Shown piece after piece: positions 18,124-33,201 of a stretch of DNA of 64,000 nucleotides. Made by a program: the position numbers and the translations under genes. The first letter of the stretch is position 1. Each line of letters opens with the position of its first letter. This DNA comes from Zoogloea sp041911615 (GTDB lineage: Bacteria; Pseudomonadota; Gammaproteobacteria; Burkholderiales; Rhodocyclaceae). The stretch is from positions 19,644-83,643 of the forward strand of contig NZ_JAYROR010000138.1 in NCBI RefSeq assembly GCF_041911615.1, in the 5' to 3' direction. The notes under the pieces were generated by a model, which was not told the origin of the DNA, searched no databases, and saw nothing but the letters and a program-made list of their open reading frames with translations.

Positions 18124-18594
18124 ATGAAGCTGCTGCTGGTCGCCGTCGGCACGCGGATGCCGGCGTGGGTCGACACCGCCTTCGACGATTTCGCCAAGCG
18201 CATGCCGCGCGAGATGCCGCTGCAGCTCGTCGAGGTGAAGGCCGAACCGCGCACCACCGGCAAGACGGTCGAGGCGATGATGGCCGCCGAGGCAGCCCGC
18301 ATCGAGGCGGCGCTGCCGCCGCGCTGCCGGCGCCTGATCCTCGACGAACGCGGCGAGGACCTCACCACCAAAGCCCTCGCCCGGCGCCTCGAACGCTGGC
18401 AGGACGGGGGCGACGACGTCGCGCTGATCATCGGCGGCCCCGACGGCCTCGACCCCGCCCTGAAGGCCACCGCCCACGAGACGATGCGCCTGTCCAGCCT
18501 CACTCTGCCCCACGCCCTCGTGCGGGTCATGCTGGCCGAGGCGCTGTACCGCGCCTGGAGCCTGTCCAGGAACCACCCGTACCACCGGGAGTGA
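18124..18594 (+). CDS. rlmH: 23S rRNA pseudouridine-1915 N3-methyltransferase
   Basis: The protein has 156 residues, typical for this SPOUT enzyme. ILDERGEDLTT, LIIGGPDGL and the invariant SLSRNHPYHRE ending are clear. It methylates pseudouridine 1915 in helix 69. It starts 9 bp after rsfS. A GC-rich hairpin (GCGGGCC/GGCCCGC near 18612-18633) follows the stop. Confidence 0.93.
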   Translation: MKLLLVAVGTRMPAWVDTAFDDFAKRMPREMPLQLVEVKAEPRTTGKTVEAMMAAEAARIEAALPPRCRRLILDERGEDLTTKALARRLERWQDGGDDVALIIGGPDGLDPALKATAHETMRLSSLTLPHALVRVMLAEALYRAWSLSRNHPYHRE

Positions 18595-18721
18595 CCGCCG
18601 GGCGCGCGGGCCCCATCGGCGGCCCGCAGACGGTTAAAATCCGTTTGTCCTGCACTCGCCGAGCCGACGGGCGACGCCACCCGCGACCGCCCTCCCGACC
18701 GGCCCACACTGCCCGTCCGCC

Positions 18722-19321
18722 ATGATCTACCTTGCCTCCAACAGCCCTCGCCGGCGCGAGCTGCTCCAGCAGATCCACGTCCACTTCGAGCCCCTGCTGT
18801 TCCGTGGTCCCGGCCGCCACGACCACGACATCTCCGAACACGAACTGCCCGACGAAGACGCGGTGAGCTACGTGCAGCGCGTCGCCCTCGCCAAGGCCAC
18901 CGGCGGCGTGCAGCGGATGCGCTGGCGCAACCTGCCCGAGCGCCTGCTGCTGGCCGCCGACACCACCCTCGAAGTGGATGGCGAGATCGTCGGCAAGCCC
19001 GACGACGGCGAGCACGCGGTGGCGATCCTGCAGCGCCTGTCGGGGCGCGCCCACCGGGTGCTCACCGCGGTGGTGGTGAGCGACGGGGCGCGCTACGCCA
19101 GCAGCCTGTCGATCAGCGAAGTGCGCTTCCGCCCGCTCTCCGAGGACGAGGTGCGCAACTACGTCGCCACCGGCGAAGCCTCCGACAAGGCCGGCGCCTA
19201 CGGCATCCAGGGCCGCGCGGCCCTGTTCGTCGAGGAAATCCGCGGCAGCTACAGCGGCATCATGGGGCTTCCGCTGTTCGAGACCGGCGCCCTGCTGCGC
19301 GAATTCGGCTATCCTCTGTGA
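18722..19321 (+). CDS. maf: Maf-family nucleotide pyrophosphatase
   Basis: The protein has 199 residues. The Maf signature is complete: LASNSPRRRELL at the N-terminus, AADTTLEVDGEIVGKP near residue 80, and the DKAGAYGIQG motif near 160. Such enzymes hydrolyse dTTP/UTP or modified pyrimidine triphosphates as house-cleaning. It lies 127 bp after rlmH and before rng, a classical order. The exact substrate subclass (YhdE or YceF) is not decided. Confidence 0.88.
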   Translation: MIYLASNSPRRRELLQQIHVHFEPLLFRGPGRHDHDISEHELPDEDAVSYVQRVALAKATGGVQRMRWRNLPERLLLAADTTLEVDGEIVGKPDDGEHAVAILQRLSGRAHRVLTAVVVSDGARYASSLSISEVRFRPLSEDEVRNYVATGEASDKAGAYGIQGRAALFVEEIRGSYSGIMGLPLFETGALLREFGYPL

Positions 19322-19490
19322 CCGGCCGCCGGCGCCCATCGCGCCCGGCCGACACGAGGAGGGAAGACCCACACCAAGAAAGGCGCGGCCACGATCCGCG
19401 CCGCCGATGCCGGACGAGCGGCGATCGGTGATGGTCCGCAGCCGCGCGGGTCATCACCCATCACCGCTATTGCAGATTGCCTCCCGCATC

Positions 19491-20945
19491 ATGTCCGACG
19501 AATACCTCATCAATTTCACCCCCCAGGAAACCCGCGTCGCCCTGATGCAGCAGGGCGTCGTCCAGGAAGTGCATGTCGAGCGCACCGCCAGTCGCGGCAT
19601 CGTCGGCAACATCTACCTGGGCCGCGTCGTGCGCGTGCTGCCGGGCATGCAGTCGGCCTTCATGGACGTGGGCCTCGAACGCACCGCCTTCCTGCACGTC
19701 GCCGACATCTGGACCGACCGCCACGCCGGCGACGCGCCGCGCCCCATCGAACGCATCCTCGCCGAAGGCCAGAACCTGATGGTCCAGGTGCTCAAGGACC
19801 CGATCGGCACCAAGGGCGCGCGCCTGTCCACGCAGATCTCCATCGCCGGGCGGATGCTGGTCTACCTGCCCCAGGACAAGCACATCGGCATTTCCCAGCG
19901 GATCGGCGACGAGGCCGGCCGCGAGGCGCTGCGCGAGCGCGTCAGCCGCCTGCTGCCGAAGGACGAAAGCGGCGGCTACATCGTCCGCACGATGGCCGAA
20001 AACGCCACCGACGAGGAACTCGCCGCCGACATCGCCTACCTCAAGAAACTCTGGGCCGAGATTCGCAACCGGGCTGTCGGCGCCTTCCCGCCCACCGTGC
20101 TGTACCAGGATCTGAACCTCGCCCAACGGGTGATGCGCGACTTCGTCACCGACGCCACCGCGCGCATCGTCGCCGACTCCCGGGAGAACTTCCAGAAGCT
20201 GATGGCCTTCGCCAGCGAGTACATGCCGCAGGTCGCGCCGCTGCTCGACCATTACACCGGCGAACGCCCGCTGTTCGACCTGCACGGCGTCGAGGCAGAG
20301 ATCGAGAAGGCGCTGGCGCGGCGCGTCGACCTCAAATCCGGCGGCTACCTCATCATCGACCAGACCGAGGCGATGACCACCGTCGACGTGAACACCGGCG
20401 GCTTCGTCGGCGCCCGCAACTTCGACGACACCATCTTCAAGACCAACCTCGAGGCCGCCCAGGCCATCGCCCGCCAGCTGCGCCTGCGCAACCTCGGCGG
20501 CATCATCATCGTCGACTTCATCGACATGGAAAGCAGCGAGCACCGCAGCGCCGTGCTCGACGAATTCCGCAAGGCGCTCGCCCGCGACCACACCAAGATG
20601 ACGGTCAATGGCTTCACCACCCTCGGCCTCGTCGAAATGACCCGGAAGCGCACCCGCGAATCCCTTGCCCACCTGCTGTGCGAGCCGTGCCCCACCTGCG
20701 CGGGCCGTGGCGAGGTGAAGACCGCCCGTACCGTGGCCTACGAAATCCTCCGCGAGCTGCTACGGGAGGCACGCCAGTTCAACGCCCGGGAGTTCCGCGT
20801 GCTGGCCGCACCCAACGTCATCGACCTCTTCCTCGAGGAAGAATCCCAGTCGCTGGCGATGCTGTCGGACTTCATCGACAAGACCATCTCGCTCCATCCG
20901 GAAGCCAGCTACGGGCAGGAACAGTTCGACATCGTACTCCTCTGA
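19491..20945 (+). CDS. rng: Ribonuclease G
   Basis: The protein has 484 residues from ATG 19491 (MSDEYLINFTPQETRVA), the family-conserved start; upstream codons lack conservation. It shows the S1 RNA-binding region (about 37-125), the catalytic DNase I-like part with TTVDVNTGGFVG and IIIVDFIDM, and the zinc-link CEPCPTCAGRG. It lacks the long C-terminal scaffold of RNase E. It matures 16S rRNA 5' ends and turns over mRNA. An intrinsic terminator follows. Confidence 0.93.
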   Translation: MSDEYLINFTPQETRVALMQQGVVQEVHVERTASRGIVGNIYLGRVVRVLPGMQSAFMDVGLERTAFLHVADIWTDRHAGDAPRPIERILAEGQNLMVQVLKDPIGTKGARLSTQISIAGRMLVYLPQDKHIGISQRIGDEAGREALRERVSRLLPKDESGGYIVRTMAENATDEELAADIAYLKKLWAEIRNRAVGAFPPTVLYQDLNLAQRVMRDFVTDATARIVADSRENFQKLMAFASEYMPQVAPLLDHYTGERPLFDLHGVEAEIEKALARRVDLKSGGYLIIDQTEAMTTVDVNTGGFVGARNFDDTIFKTNLEAAQAIARQLRLRNLGGIIIVDFIDMESSEHRSAVLDEFRKALARDHTKMTVNGFTTLGLVEMTRKRTRESLAHLLCEPCPTCAGRGEVKTARTVAYEILRELLREARQFNAREFRVLAAPNVIDLFLEEESQSLAMLSDFIDKTISLHPEASYGQEQFDIVLL

Positions 20946-20972
20946 GCCCCCGGAAAATCCCATCCAAATAAA

Positions 20973-21011
20973 CGCACCAATACCGTGCAATCCCAGTATT
21001 GGTGCGCTTTT
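20973..21011 (+). terminator. Intrinsic terminator after rng
   Basis: A perfect 11-bp stem, CGCACCAATAC (20973-20983) with GTATTGGTGCG (20996-21006), closes a 12-nt loop and is followed by CTTTTCC. Outer complements CCCGGAAAA and TTTTCCGGG on both sides extend the hairpin. Confidence 0.8.
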
Positions 21012-21126
21012 CCGGGCTTTTCCGCCCCCTGTCGGTGCATCCAAAAATTCAATCGCCGGGCAATTGACGCTTGCATCCGGACGCCCGCAGAATCCGCCGC
21101 CTAGACCCCTTTCCAGGTAGCGCACG

Positions 21127-22110
21127 ATGCAGACGCGGAACATCCTCCAGGCCCCCGCTGGCCACCCCACCGGCCCCTTCCGGCTCGGTCCCGACCACGG
21201 TTACGCCTTCGACGGCGACCGGGTCCGCCTCGACGCCGAACTCGTCCCCAGCGGTACCGACGACGCCACCGGCAACGCCTGGGCACTCCAGCTGTGGGCC
21301 TGCGACGCGCCCTTCGACGGCCGTCCGGTGCGCGGCAACAAGATCGCCGAAGTGCCGGTCTGCGCCGACGACACCCGCATCAGCGTCGTTGCCGACGCCT
21401 TCCCCCCCGCCGGCCACGGCAACCACGCGATGGTGCTGGTGCTCGCCACCGGCGACGACGGGCAAGTTTGCGACTACGCCAACTTCACCCACCTGGAATC
21501 CTTCGCCCAGCCGCGCCTGCAGGGCTGCACCGGCTTCGCCTTCGGCGACGCGGCGGTGAGCCTGCGCATCGAGGGCATCGACAACCCCCGCGCCGCCGAC
21601 AACCTGAGCGGCACCCTCGCCGCCGAGCTGTGGGCGCTCCCCGCCCCCTTCGGCACCGACGGCACCGCCGGCGGCGTGTTCCTGGCCGGCGCCAACCTCG
21701 GCCGCCTGGCCGGCCAGCACGCGTGGCACGATCTGCGCGTCACCCTGCCCGTGGGCACGCCCCCCGCCGGCGACTGGCACCTCGCCCTGCTGCTGCGCGA
21801 ATGGACCGCCGCAGGCTACGTGACCCGCGATTTCAGCGATTTCTCCACTCCGGTGAGCTGGGCCGACACCCCGGCGGCGGCACCGGCCGAGGCACCGAAA
21901 GCCACATCCAAGGGCACCGCCAAGGCCGCCACGGGGGTGTCGATCAACACCGCCAGCGCCACCGAACTCGCGGCCGTCAAGGGGCTGTCGAAGACCGTCG
22001 CGGCCGCCATCGTCGCCGCGCGCCCGTTTGCACACCTCGACGAGCTGCTGAAAGTGAAAGGCATCGGCGCCAAGCTGCTCGGCCGGCTCAAGAGTCGCCT
22101 GACCCTCTGA
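21127..22110 (+). CDS. Hypothetical protein with duplicated beta domain and C-terminal helix-hairpin-helix domain
   Basis: The protein has 327 residues. Residues 15-120 and 128-235 look like two copies of one beta-rich domain (both carry LxAELW/LQLWA...APF patterns). A Pro/Ala/Lys linker leads to residues about 272-327, a ComEA-type helix-hairpin-helix unit (INTASATELAAVKGLSKTVA, then VKGIGAKLLGRLK). There is no signal peptide, so unlike ComEA it should be cytoplasmic. HHH units bind DNA backbone non-specifically. It is monocistronic after the rng terminator. No function can be named. Confidence 0.75.
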   Translation: MQTRNILQAPAGHPTGPFRLGPDHGYAFDGDRVRLDAELVPSGTDDATGNAWALQLWACDAPFDGRPVRGNKIAEVPVCADDTRISVVADAFPPAGHGNHAMVLVLATGDDGQVCDYANFTHLESFAQPRLQGCTGFAFGDAAVSLRIEGIDNPRAADNLSGTLAAELWALPAPFGTDGTAGGVFLAGANLGRLAGQHAWHDLRVTLPVGTPPAGDWHLALLLREWTAAGYVTRDFSDFSTPVSWADTPAAAPAEAPKATSKGTAKAATGVSINTASATELAAVKGLSKTVAAAIVAARPFAHLDELLKVKGIGAKLLGRLKSRLTL

Positions 22111-22200
22111 AGCGACGCGCGACACCCCACGCCCCCGGCCGCGGCACCTCGCCGCCGCCGGGGGCGATGACGTGAACGATCCGACAGGCGCCGATGCGGC

Positions 22201-22731
22201 TCAGGGTGTGGATGGCGCCCACAGCGCCGCGCCGGTGGCCTCGACCAGACACAGCCAGGTGCGCACGTCGAACTCCAGCTGGTGGTAGTCCGGCTCCATG
22301 CGACAGCACAGCTGATAGAAGGCCTTGTCGTGCTCGGCCTCCTTCAGGTGGGCCAGCTCATGCACCACGATCATGCGCAGGAACTCCGGCGGCGCCTCGC
22401 GGAACAGGTTGGCGATGCGGATCTCCCGGCGGGTGCGCAGCTGGCCGCCCTGCACCCGCGCCACGCGGGCATGAATGCCCAGCGCGTTGTGGACGCGCTG
22501 CAGCTTGCCGTCCCACACCACCTTGCTGAGCGGCGCCGCGTTGCGCAGGTGGCGGGCCTTCAGCTCGCCCACGTAGGCGTACAGTGCGCCGTCGTTGCGC
22601 ACCGCGTGGGGTAGCGGGTACTTGCGGCGCAGACGCTCGCCGAGGCTGCCGTCCGCCAGGCAGTCGCTCACCTGGGCGACGAGATGCGCCGGATAGCCGG
22701 CGAGGTAGCGCAGAGGGGGCGCAAGCGACAT
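22201..22731 (-). CDS. YgjP/SprT-like zinc metalloprotease domain protein
   Basis: The protein has 176 residues from ATG 22731. The motif VVHELAHLKEAEHDKAFYQLC (first twenty residues shown by HELAH plus later H) gives the HExxH zinc site with a third ligand downstream, as in the DUF45/YgjP M48-like family. No membrane span is present. The longer open frame upstream is antisense noise. It is followed, on its 5' side, by the PhnD-like gene in the same direction 77 bp away. Substrate unknown. Confidence 0.8.
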   Translation of the reverse strand: MSLAPPLRYLAGYPAHLVAQVSDCLADGSLGERLRRKYPLPHAVRNDGALYAYVGELKARHLRNAAPLSKVVWDGKLQRVHNALGIHARVARVQGGQLRTRREIRIANLFREAPPEFLRMIVVHELAHLKEAEHDKAFYQLCCRMEPDYHQLEFDVRTWLCLVEATGAALWAPSTP

Positions 22732-22808
22732 GGCGGGCAGGAAGACTCCAGGGTGGGGACGGCATTCTATCCCGCCCGGCGCCCACGATGCCCGCCGCCC
22801 CCCGAGGC

Positions 22809-23537
22809 TCAGCAGCCCAGCAAGGTCGCCAGCGGCGCCAGGGCCGCCTCGTCGATGGGTTCGAAGCGCTGGAACTTGAGATCCTCGAGCACCCGTTGCC
22901 CCGCCGCGTCGAGGTGCATCCCGCACTGGATCGACTGGATCGCCTCGCGCTTGTCGGCCCACTCGCGGGCCACCATGAAGCAGTGGAAGGCGGTGCCGTC
23001 GCGGCTCTCGCCGATCACCTGGAGCTCGCCGCGGGTCGCGGCGCTCATGCCCGCCCAGGTCTCGTTGAAGACGAAGCCCAAGTCGGCCTCGCCTTGCAGC
23101 ACGGCCTTGGCGGCGTTGAGGTGATTGCCGACGAACTTGAAGCTGGCGCCATCGGGGCTCATGCCCTCGCGACGCATCACCTGCAGGCCCAGGTCGTGAA
23201 TCACCAGTTTGTCGGTGGCACTGGCGATGCGCGGCGTGTCGGGCACGGCGACGCCGGCGCGGGCCACCACCAGCGTCTCGTCCTGCACGCCGGCCGGCCG
23301 CGCGACCGGCACGAAGCCCTTCTCGCGGGCAAAACGCAGGGCACTGAAAGGGTTGGCGTAGACGACGTGGAAACTGTCGTCGAGCACCGCCTGGCGCTCG
23401 ACGAGGAAGTTGTCCTGGGGCTCGAAATGGATGCCGATCCCCAGGTTGCGCTGCAGGTAGGTGTTGAGGGTGAACCAGCCGAGGAGATTCTTGGCCGTAT
23501 CGTGGGGGCAGACGCTGAGTTTGAACTGACTGGCCAT
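22809..23537 (-). CDS. PhnD-like phosphate/phosphonate-binding-fold protein without signal peptide
   Basis: The protein has 242 residues. It matches the periplasmic phosphonate/phosphite-binding fold (SVCPHDTAKNLLGW, VVYANPFSALRFA, NHLNAAKAVLQGEADLGFV, then FNETWAGM). The N-terminus is hydrophilic with no signal sequence, so it is probably cytoplasmic, and no ABC permease or ATPase is adjacent. It may be a ligand sensor. Upstream 23538-23763 is noncoding and contains its promoter region. Confidence 0.7.
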   Translation of the reverse strand: MASQFKLSVCPHDTAKNLLGWFTLNTYLQRNLGIGIHFEPQDNFLVERQAVLDDSFHVVYANPFSALRFAREKGFVPVARPAGVQDETLVVARAGVAVPDTPRIASATDKLVIHDLGLQVMRREGMSPDGASFKFVGNHLNAAKAVLQGEADLGFVFNETWAGMSAATRGELQVIGESRDGTAFHCFMVAREWADKREAIQSIQCGMHLDAAGQRVLEDLKFQRFEPIDEAALAPLATLLGC

Positions 23538-23763
23538 CGCGCTTACCCACCGAACCTGCAGGACAATGGGCGATGTGCCGGCCGCGGGGCCGGAGAGCTT
23601 TGGTGGGACATGACTGGACCTCTGACGGGTGGGTTGTTGTTATCCGACACCCCACCCCGCACCGACAGGCTGCAGGGCAGGACGCCGGCCAGTCATGATG
23701 TTAGCAAACTCTGTTTTCAATTCATTACAAATTAAATCACGCCCCTGGCATTATTCATGCAAT

Positions 23764-24762
23764 TTATAACCAGTCCACCAGCGACACCCCCAGCCCGAAG
23801 ACGGTCTGGCGGTGGTTGTAGTCGATCAGCGTCTCGCCGTAGCCGCTGAACAGCTGCATGTAGCCCTTGAGGTTGCGGTGGATCGGCGCGGTCCAGTCGA
23901 ACTGCACGGCACCGCGGGATTCCGAGCCGGTCAGCAGCGTGCTGCGCACGGTGAGCCCGAAGCCGTGCTCGCCGACCCGCCACATGGCCTGGATGTCGCC
24001 GTGGCCCATGTACTGGGTGATGTCGGGGTTGTCGTCCTTCGAGGCCTTCTCGGCGAAGCGCAGCCACGGGCGGATCACCAGCGCGAAATCGCCACGCTCG
24101 ATGCCCACCTGGCCGACCAGCCGGTTCCAGCTGCGCGAATAGGGCTGGCTGCGGCCGTTGGACTGGTGGTTGAGCCCGATCGACATCATGCTCACCTTGA
24201 AGCCCGCGCCAGCATCGAGGTTGGTGCGGAACACCGCCATCAGCTCGGGCTCGTAGTCGGTCTCGCGGAACGGCGACGAGAAGCGCTTGTTGTACATCTG
24301 CCAGTTGGACTGCTGGGTGTAACCCATCCACAGGTCGCCGTGGCGGCCGAACAGGCCTTCCCACAGCTTTGTCTTGAAGCTGATCTGGTACTTGGCCTCG
24401 GCCGAATCGATGTTGTTCTCGGTGCTCACGGTGTTGAGCGGATTCGGCGAGCTGGGCTGGCGGTTGGGCGAATCGCTCCAGCGGGCCAGCAGGATGTAGG
24501 TGGGCTTGTAGGGGCGGATCAGGAAGGTGCCCTTCTTGTCCTCGGCGTCGAGCTCCCAACGGCTGGAAAACGCGCTGGATTCGGTATGGGCCACCGGCGC
24601 CGGCGCCTCCTGGTGCGGGCGCCCGACGGCCGTGTCGTAGCAGGCGAGGCGCTCGGTGTTGTCGGCGATGGCGGCGCAGGGGGCCGGGTCGGCCGCCACC
24701 ACGCCCCCGGCGGCGGTGAGCAGCGCCGTCGCGAAGGCGGCGCGAGTGTGGTTTGCGTTCAA
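23764..24762 (-). CDS. pldA: Outer membrane phospholipase A
   Basis: The protein has 332 residues from a TTG at 24762 with GGAG 8 nt upstream. A signal peptide of about 24 residues ends at VVAADP. The barrel part carries the OMPLA catalytic set in NHQSNGRS and SRSWNRL: His199, Ser201 and Asn213, with exactly the spacing of E. coli H142, S144, N156. It hydrolyses phospholipids in the outer leaflet when the membrane is disturbed, as a calcium-dependent dimer. The N-terminal extension has two cysteines. It starts 32 bp after the stop of the uvrA-like gene on the same strand. Confidence 0.9.
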   Translation of the reverse strand: MNANHTRAAFATALLTAAGGVVAADPAPCAAIADNTERLACYDTAVGRPHQEAPAPVAHTESSAFSSRWELDAEDKKGTFLIRPYKPTYILLARWSDSPNRQPSSPNPLNTVSTENNIDSAEAKYQISFKTKLWEGLFGRHGDLWMGYTQQSNWQMYNKRFSSPFRETDYEPELMAVFRTNLDAGAGFKVSMMSIGLNHQSNGRSQPYSRSWNRLVGQVGIERGDFALVIRPWLRFAEKASKDDNPDITQYMGHGDIQAMWRVGEHGFGLTVRSTLLTGSESRGAVQFDWTAPIHRNLKGYMQLFSGYGETLIDYNHRQTVFGLGVSLVDWL

Positions 24763-24794
24763 GGAACGATCTCCATGGCTTGCGTGATTCGGTA

Positions 24795-30395
<5,601 letters not shown>

Positions 30396-30461
30396 GGCGG
30401 AGCGGTCGGTTCAAACGGGCGAACGCGATTGTAGCGCCCGCCGCGTGTCCGGCCATGCCGC

Positions 30462-32465
30462 TCAGGGATTCAGGAGCTTGTCGGTGGCGGCGGCGTCCAC
30501 CAGCGATTCGTCGCGGAACAGCCGCGTCTCGGGTCGCGCGCATTGCTGGGCCAGGGCGCGGGCGGTGATCGCCAGCACCGCGTCGTGGTCGCCGTCGGAG
30601 ATCAGCACCACCTGGCCGGCCGGCGCGAGGTGGGCGACGTAGCCGTACATCACCCGGCCGTTGGGCAGCCCGACCGCGACGCTGTCGCCGATCGTCAGCC
30701 CGGCCCATTCGGGCGTCAGCGACAGCTCGCCGGCCACGTATTGCTTGTGTTTGAGGGTCAGCAGGCCCGGGCTTTCGTCCGGCGCGCCGAGGGTCGGCGG
30801 CGAGGTGGTGCGGCGCAGCGTCGGCACCGGCGGCTTGCGCCCGGCCATCAGGCTGGTGTGCATCGCCTGGCACGACGAGAGCGCCGAGCCGGCCTGCTTG
30901 GCCGGCAGCGCGATCCAGGTGAGGCCGTCGTCCAGATCGTAGATCAGCGACGGAAATTCGCTCTTCATGCGCTGGCGGGCGGCTTCGTCGGCGGGCGGCA
31001 CGGCGGCGGCCAGCAGCCGGTTGGCCACCAGCAGCCGACTGGCCCACTGGGGGCTTTCCGGCCCGTAGCGGTACGCCACCTTGGCCAGCACGTGCACCCA
31101 GTAGCGTTCGAGGAAGTTGCGCGCCACGCTGGCCGGCTCCTGGCCGACGAGCAGGTACACCGCGCGGCTGGCCTGGTGCAGCGCCACCTCCCGCCGCTCG
31201 AGGCGCAGGGCGATTTCGATGTGCCGCGCGGCGCGGCTGAGCGCGCTCTTCTGGCGGGTGACGAGCAGGGATTCGAGCACCCCGAGGGCCATCTCGAAAT
31301 CGCGCCGACCGGGGCGCGACAGGCGCGCGAGGGCGCGGACCATCGACGCCAGCCCGCGGCACACCGGCAAACCTGGCGTGCAATCGGACGGCAGGGTGCG
31401 ACCGACGTTGGCAATCCGGTCGACGAGGCGCAGGGCCGGATGGCGGTCGAGCGCCAGCAGATTCTCGCTGCGCAGCGCCAGGCGCAGCAGCGGCACCCGC
31501 AGGCCCGAGAACAAGGTGCGGATCGTCGCCGGCAGGTCGGCGTCGCTCTCGGCGCGGCCGCAGACGGTTTCGATCACTTCGACGGCGGCGGCCTGGACCG
31601 GACTGAGCAGCGCCCCCATCTCGCTGGCACCGAGGGACACCGGCACGCCGGCGCCGTACTTCTGGCGCTCGACCAGCCAGGCCTTGATGCGCTCGATGAT
31701 CGCCGACGCCAGGTCCGGGTCGAGGCTGGCGCTGGGCGTCTGACGCATCTCGCGCTGGGTGAGCACGGCCAGGCGCAGGGCGTCCACCGGGTCGATGGGC
31801 AGGCTGGCGCGGGCCGCCGGGGTGTCGGTCCAGTCGGTCTCGTGCGCGTCGGCAGCGCTTGCCGGAGACGGGGCCGGCGCGGGGGGCTCGACCTGCTTGC
31901 GGATGTCCACACCGCGATGGGCGAGGCCTTCGTCGGCCAGCTGATGCTCGAGCGCCCGGTAGAAGTGCGAGAGCTGCCGTGCGAGGGGCGCCTCGAGCTG
32001 GCGCAGCAGTTGCAGGGCTTCGGCGGGGCGCAGCTTCTCGGCTTCCTTCAGGGCGCGCAGGGCGCGGCACACCGTGGCGGTGCCCAGCGGCGATTCCTCG
32101 CGCACCTCGATGCCCTCGTCGGCCAGCATCAGGCGCATCCGCAGGTGCAGGGCGGACAGCTCGCGACCGCAGAAGGTCTGCAGGCGGCGGTCGAGGTTGA
32201 TCAGGGCAATCGAGTAATCGGCTTCGTCGGAACGCACCAGGCCGATCGAACTCGGCCCTTCCTCCGGCTTGCGCTCACGGAACGGCCCGACCAGCGCGTC
32301 GAAGCACGCCCCCGCGGTGCGCGACAGCACGTCGAGCCACTCGGGATGGCGGATGACCTCCCCCGCTCCGTCTCGCAAGGCCTGCAGGAAACCCGCCCGG
32401 CAGCGCGCAAGCAGATCCGAGGCCGGGGCGGCCGACGAACCTCGGTAACGGGATCGATGGGGCAT
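30462..32465 (-). CDS. DUF1631-like protein
   Basis: The protein has 667 residues, cytoplasmic and helical. The N-terminal part (DLLARCRAGFLQALRDGA, then a segment about 80-180) and the C-terminal beta-rich end with GDSVAVGLPNGRVMYGYVAHL fit the DUF1631 family of beta/gammaproteobacteria, whose C-terminus is PilZ-like. If so, it may bind cyclic di-GMP, but the canonical RxxxR motif is not seen. It stands 66 bp upstream of the uvrA-like gene on the same strand. The family call is moderate. Confidence 0.55.
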   Translation of the reverse strand: MPHRSRYRGSSAAPASDLLARCRAGFLQALRDGAGEVIRHPEWLDVLSRTAGACFDALVGPFRERKPEEGPSSIGLVRSDEADYSIALINLDRRLQTFCGRELSALHLRMRLMLADEGIEVREESPLGTATVCRALRALKEAEKLRPAEALQLLRQLEAPLARQLSHFYRALEHQLADEGLAHRGVDIRKQVEPPAPAPSPASAADAHETDWTDTPAARASLPIDPVDALRLAVLTQREMRQTPSASLDPDLASAIIERIKAWLVERQKYGAGVPVSLGASEMGALLSPVQAAAVEVIETVCGRAESDADLPATIRTLFSGLRVPLLRLALRSENLLALDRHPALRLVDRIANVGRTLPSDCTPGLPVCRGLASMVRALARLSRPGRRDFEMALGVLESLLVTRQKSALSRAARHIEIALRLERREVALHQASRAVYLLVGQEPASVARNFLERYWVHVLAKVAYRYGPESPQWASRLLVANRLLAAAVPPADEAARQRMKSEFPSLIYDLDDGLTWIALPAKQAGSALSSCQAMHTSLMAGRKPPVPTLRRTTSPPTLGAPDESPGLLTLKHKQYVAGELSLTPEWAGLTIGDSVAVGLPNGRVMYGYVAHLAPAGQVVLISDGDHDAVLAITARALAQQCARPETRLFRDESLVDAAATDKLLNP

Positions 32466-32520
32466 GAACGGGGACGCACGAAAATGTCGTCACAGATTTA
32501 TACACAGCCCGCGTCCGCTT

Positions 32521-33033
32521 TCACTGTGACAGACGCCCGTTCCGGGCAGATATTTGCAGCACGCGCCGTGCCATCGTGACGGCGAACAGCACGGCCAGCC
32601 CCCACTTGATCGACGAACACAGCGCCGACAACGGAATCAGCGCGCTCGGCGCGCCGAAGGGGCCGGCGAGCAGCCGGAGCTGGCACAGATTCTCGGCCTG
32701 GTCGAACAGCCCCGCCACCGGCAGCATCCACGCCGCCCGGGTCATCGCGCGCCGCTCGCCCGCCGCGAAGAGCCCGGCACGACACGCCAGCACCCAGCCG
32801 AACAGCGCATAGACGAAGGGGTGGAGCAGATCGTACGGAAAATGCGCGCGGTAACGGGCCACGCCCGCATCGCCCCAGGCCCGCAGGATCGCCCAATAGG
32901 CGTCGGCATCAAAAGTGGACTGCAGAACGAGAATATTCGGCCGTAATTGGTGGAGTAAGTAGCCGAGGTTGGCTTGCGACACCACGAAGGCGAGGGTCGC
33001 AAGGCAGACCGCAAGACGCGACGACGAAAGCAT
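32521..33033 (-). CDS. Small hypothetical membrane protein
   Basis: The protein has 170 residues from ATG 33033, which has GGAGGAG 7 nt upstream. It has about four membrane segments: residues 5-27, 68-88, 98-115 and 135-157. No family is recognised. It is separated from the DUF1631-like gene by 55 bp and divergent from the HDOD gene. Function unknown. Confidence 0.7.
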   Translation of the reverse strand: MLSSSRLAVCLATLAFVVSQANLGYLLHQLRPNILVLQSTFDADAYWAILRAWGDAGVARYRAHFPYDLLHPFVYALFGWVLACRAGLFAAGERRAMTRAAWMLPVAGLFDQAENLCQLRLLAGPFGAPSALIPLSALCSSIKWGLAVLFAVTMARRVLQISARNGRLSQ

Positions 33034-33201
33034 GACCAAGCTCCTCCGGAAGCCGGTGAAGGTCCGACAGCCCCGACAGCGCCACCACGCTGGTGAGGCG
33101 CTGCCGCGCGCGGGTGTCCAACCCCGGACGACGAACAAAAGAACGATAAAAAATGAATCTTTTTATCAAATTTACTGCATCCCGAGCAGGCTGACTCCGC
33201 C

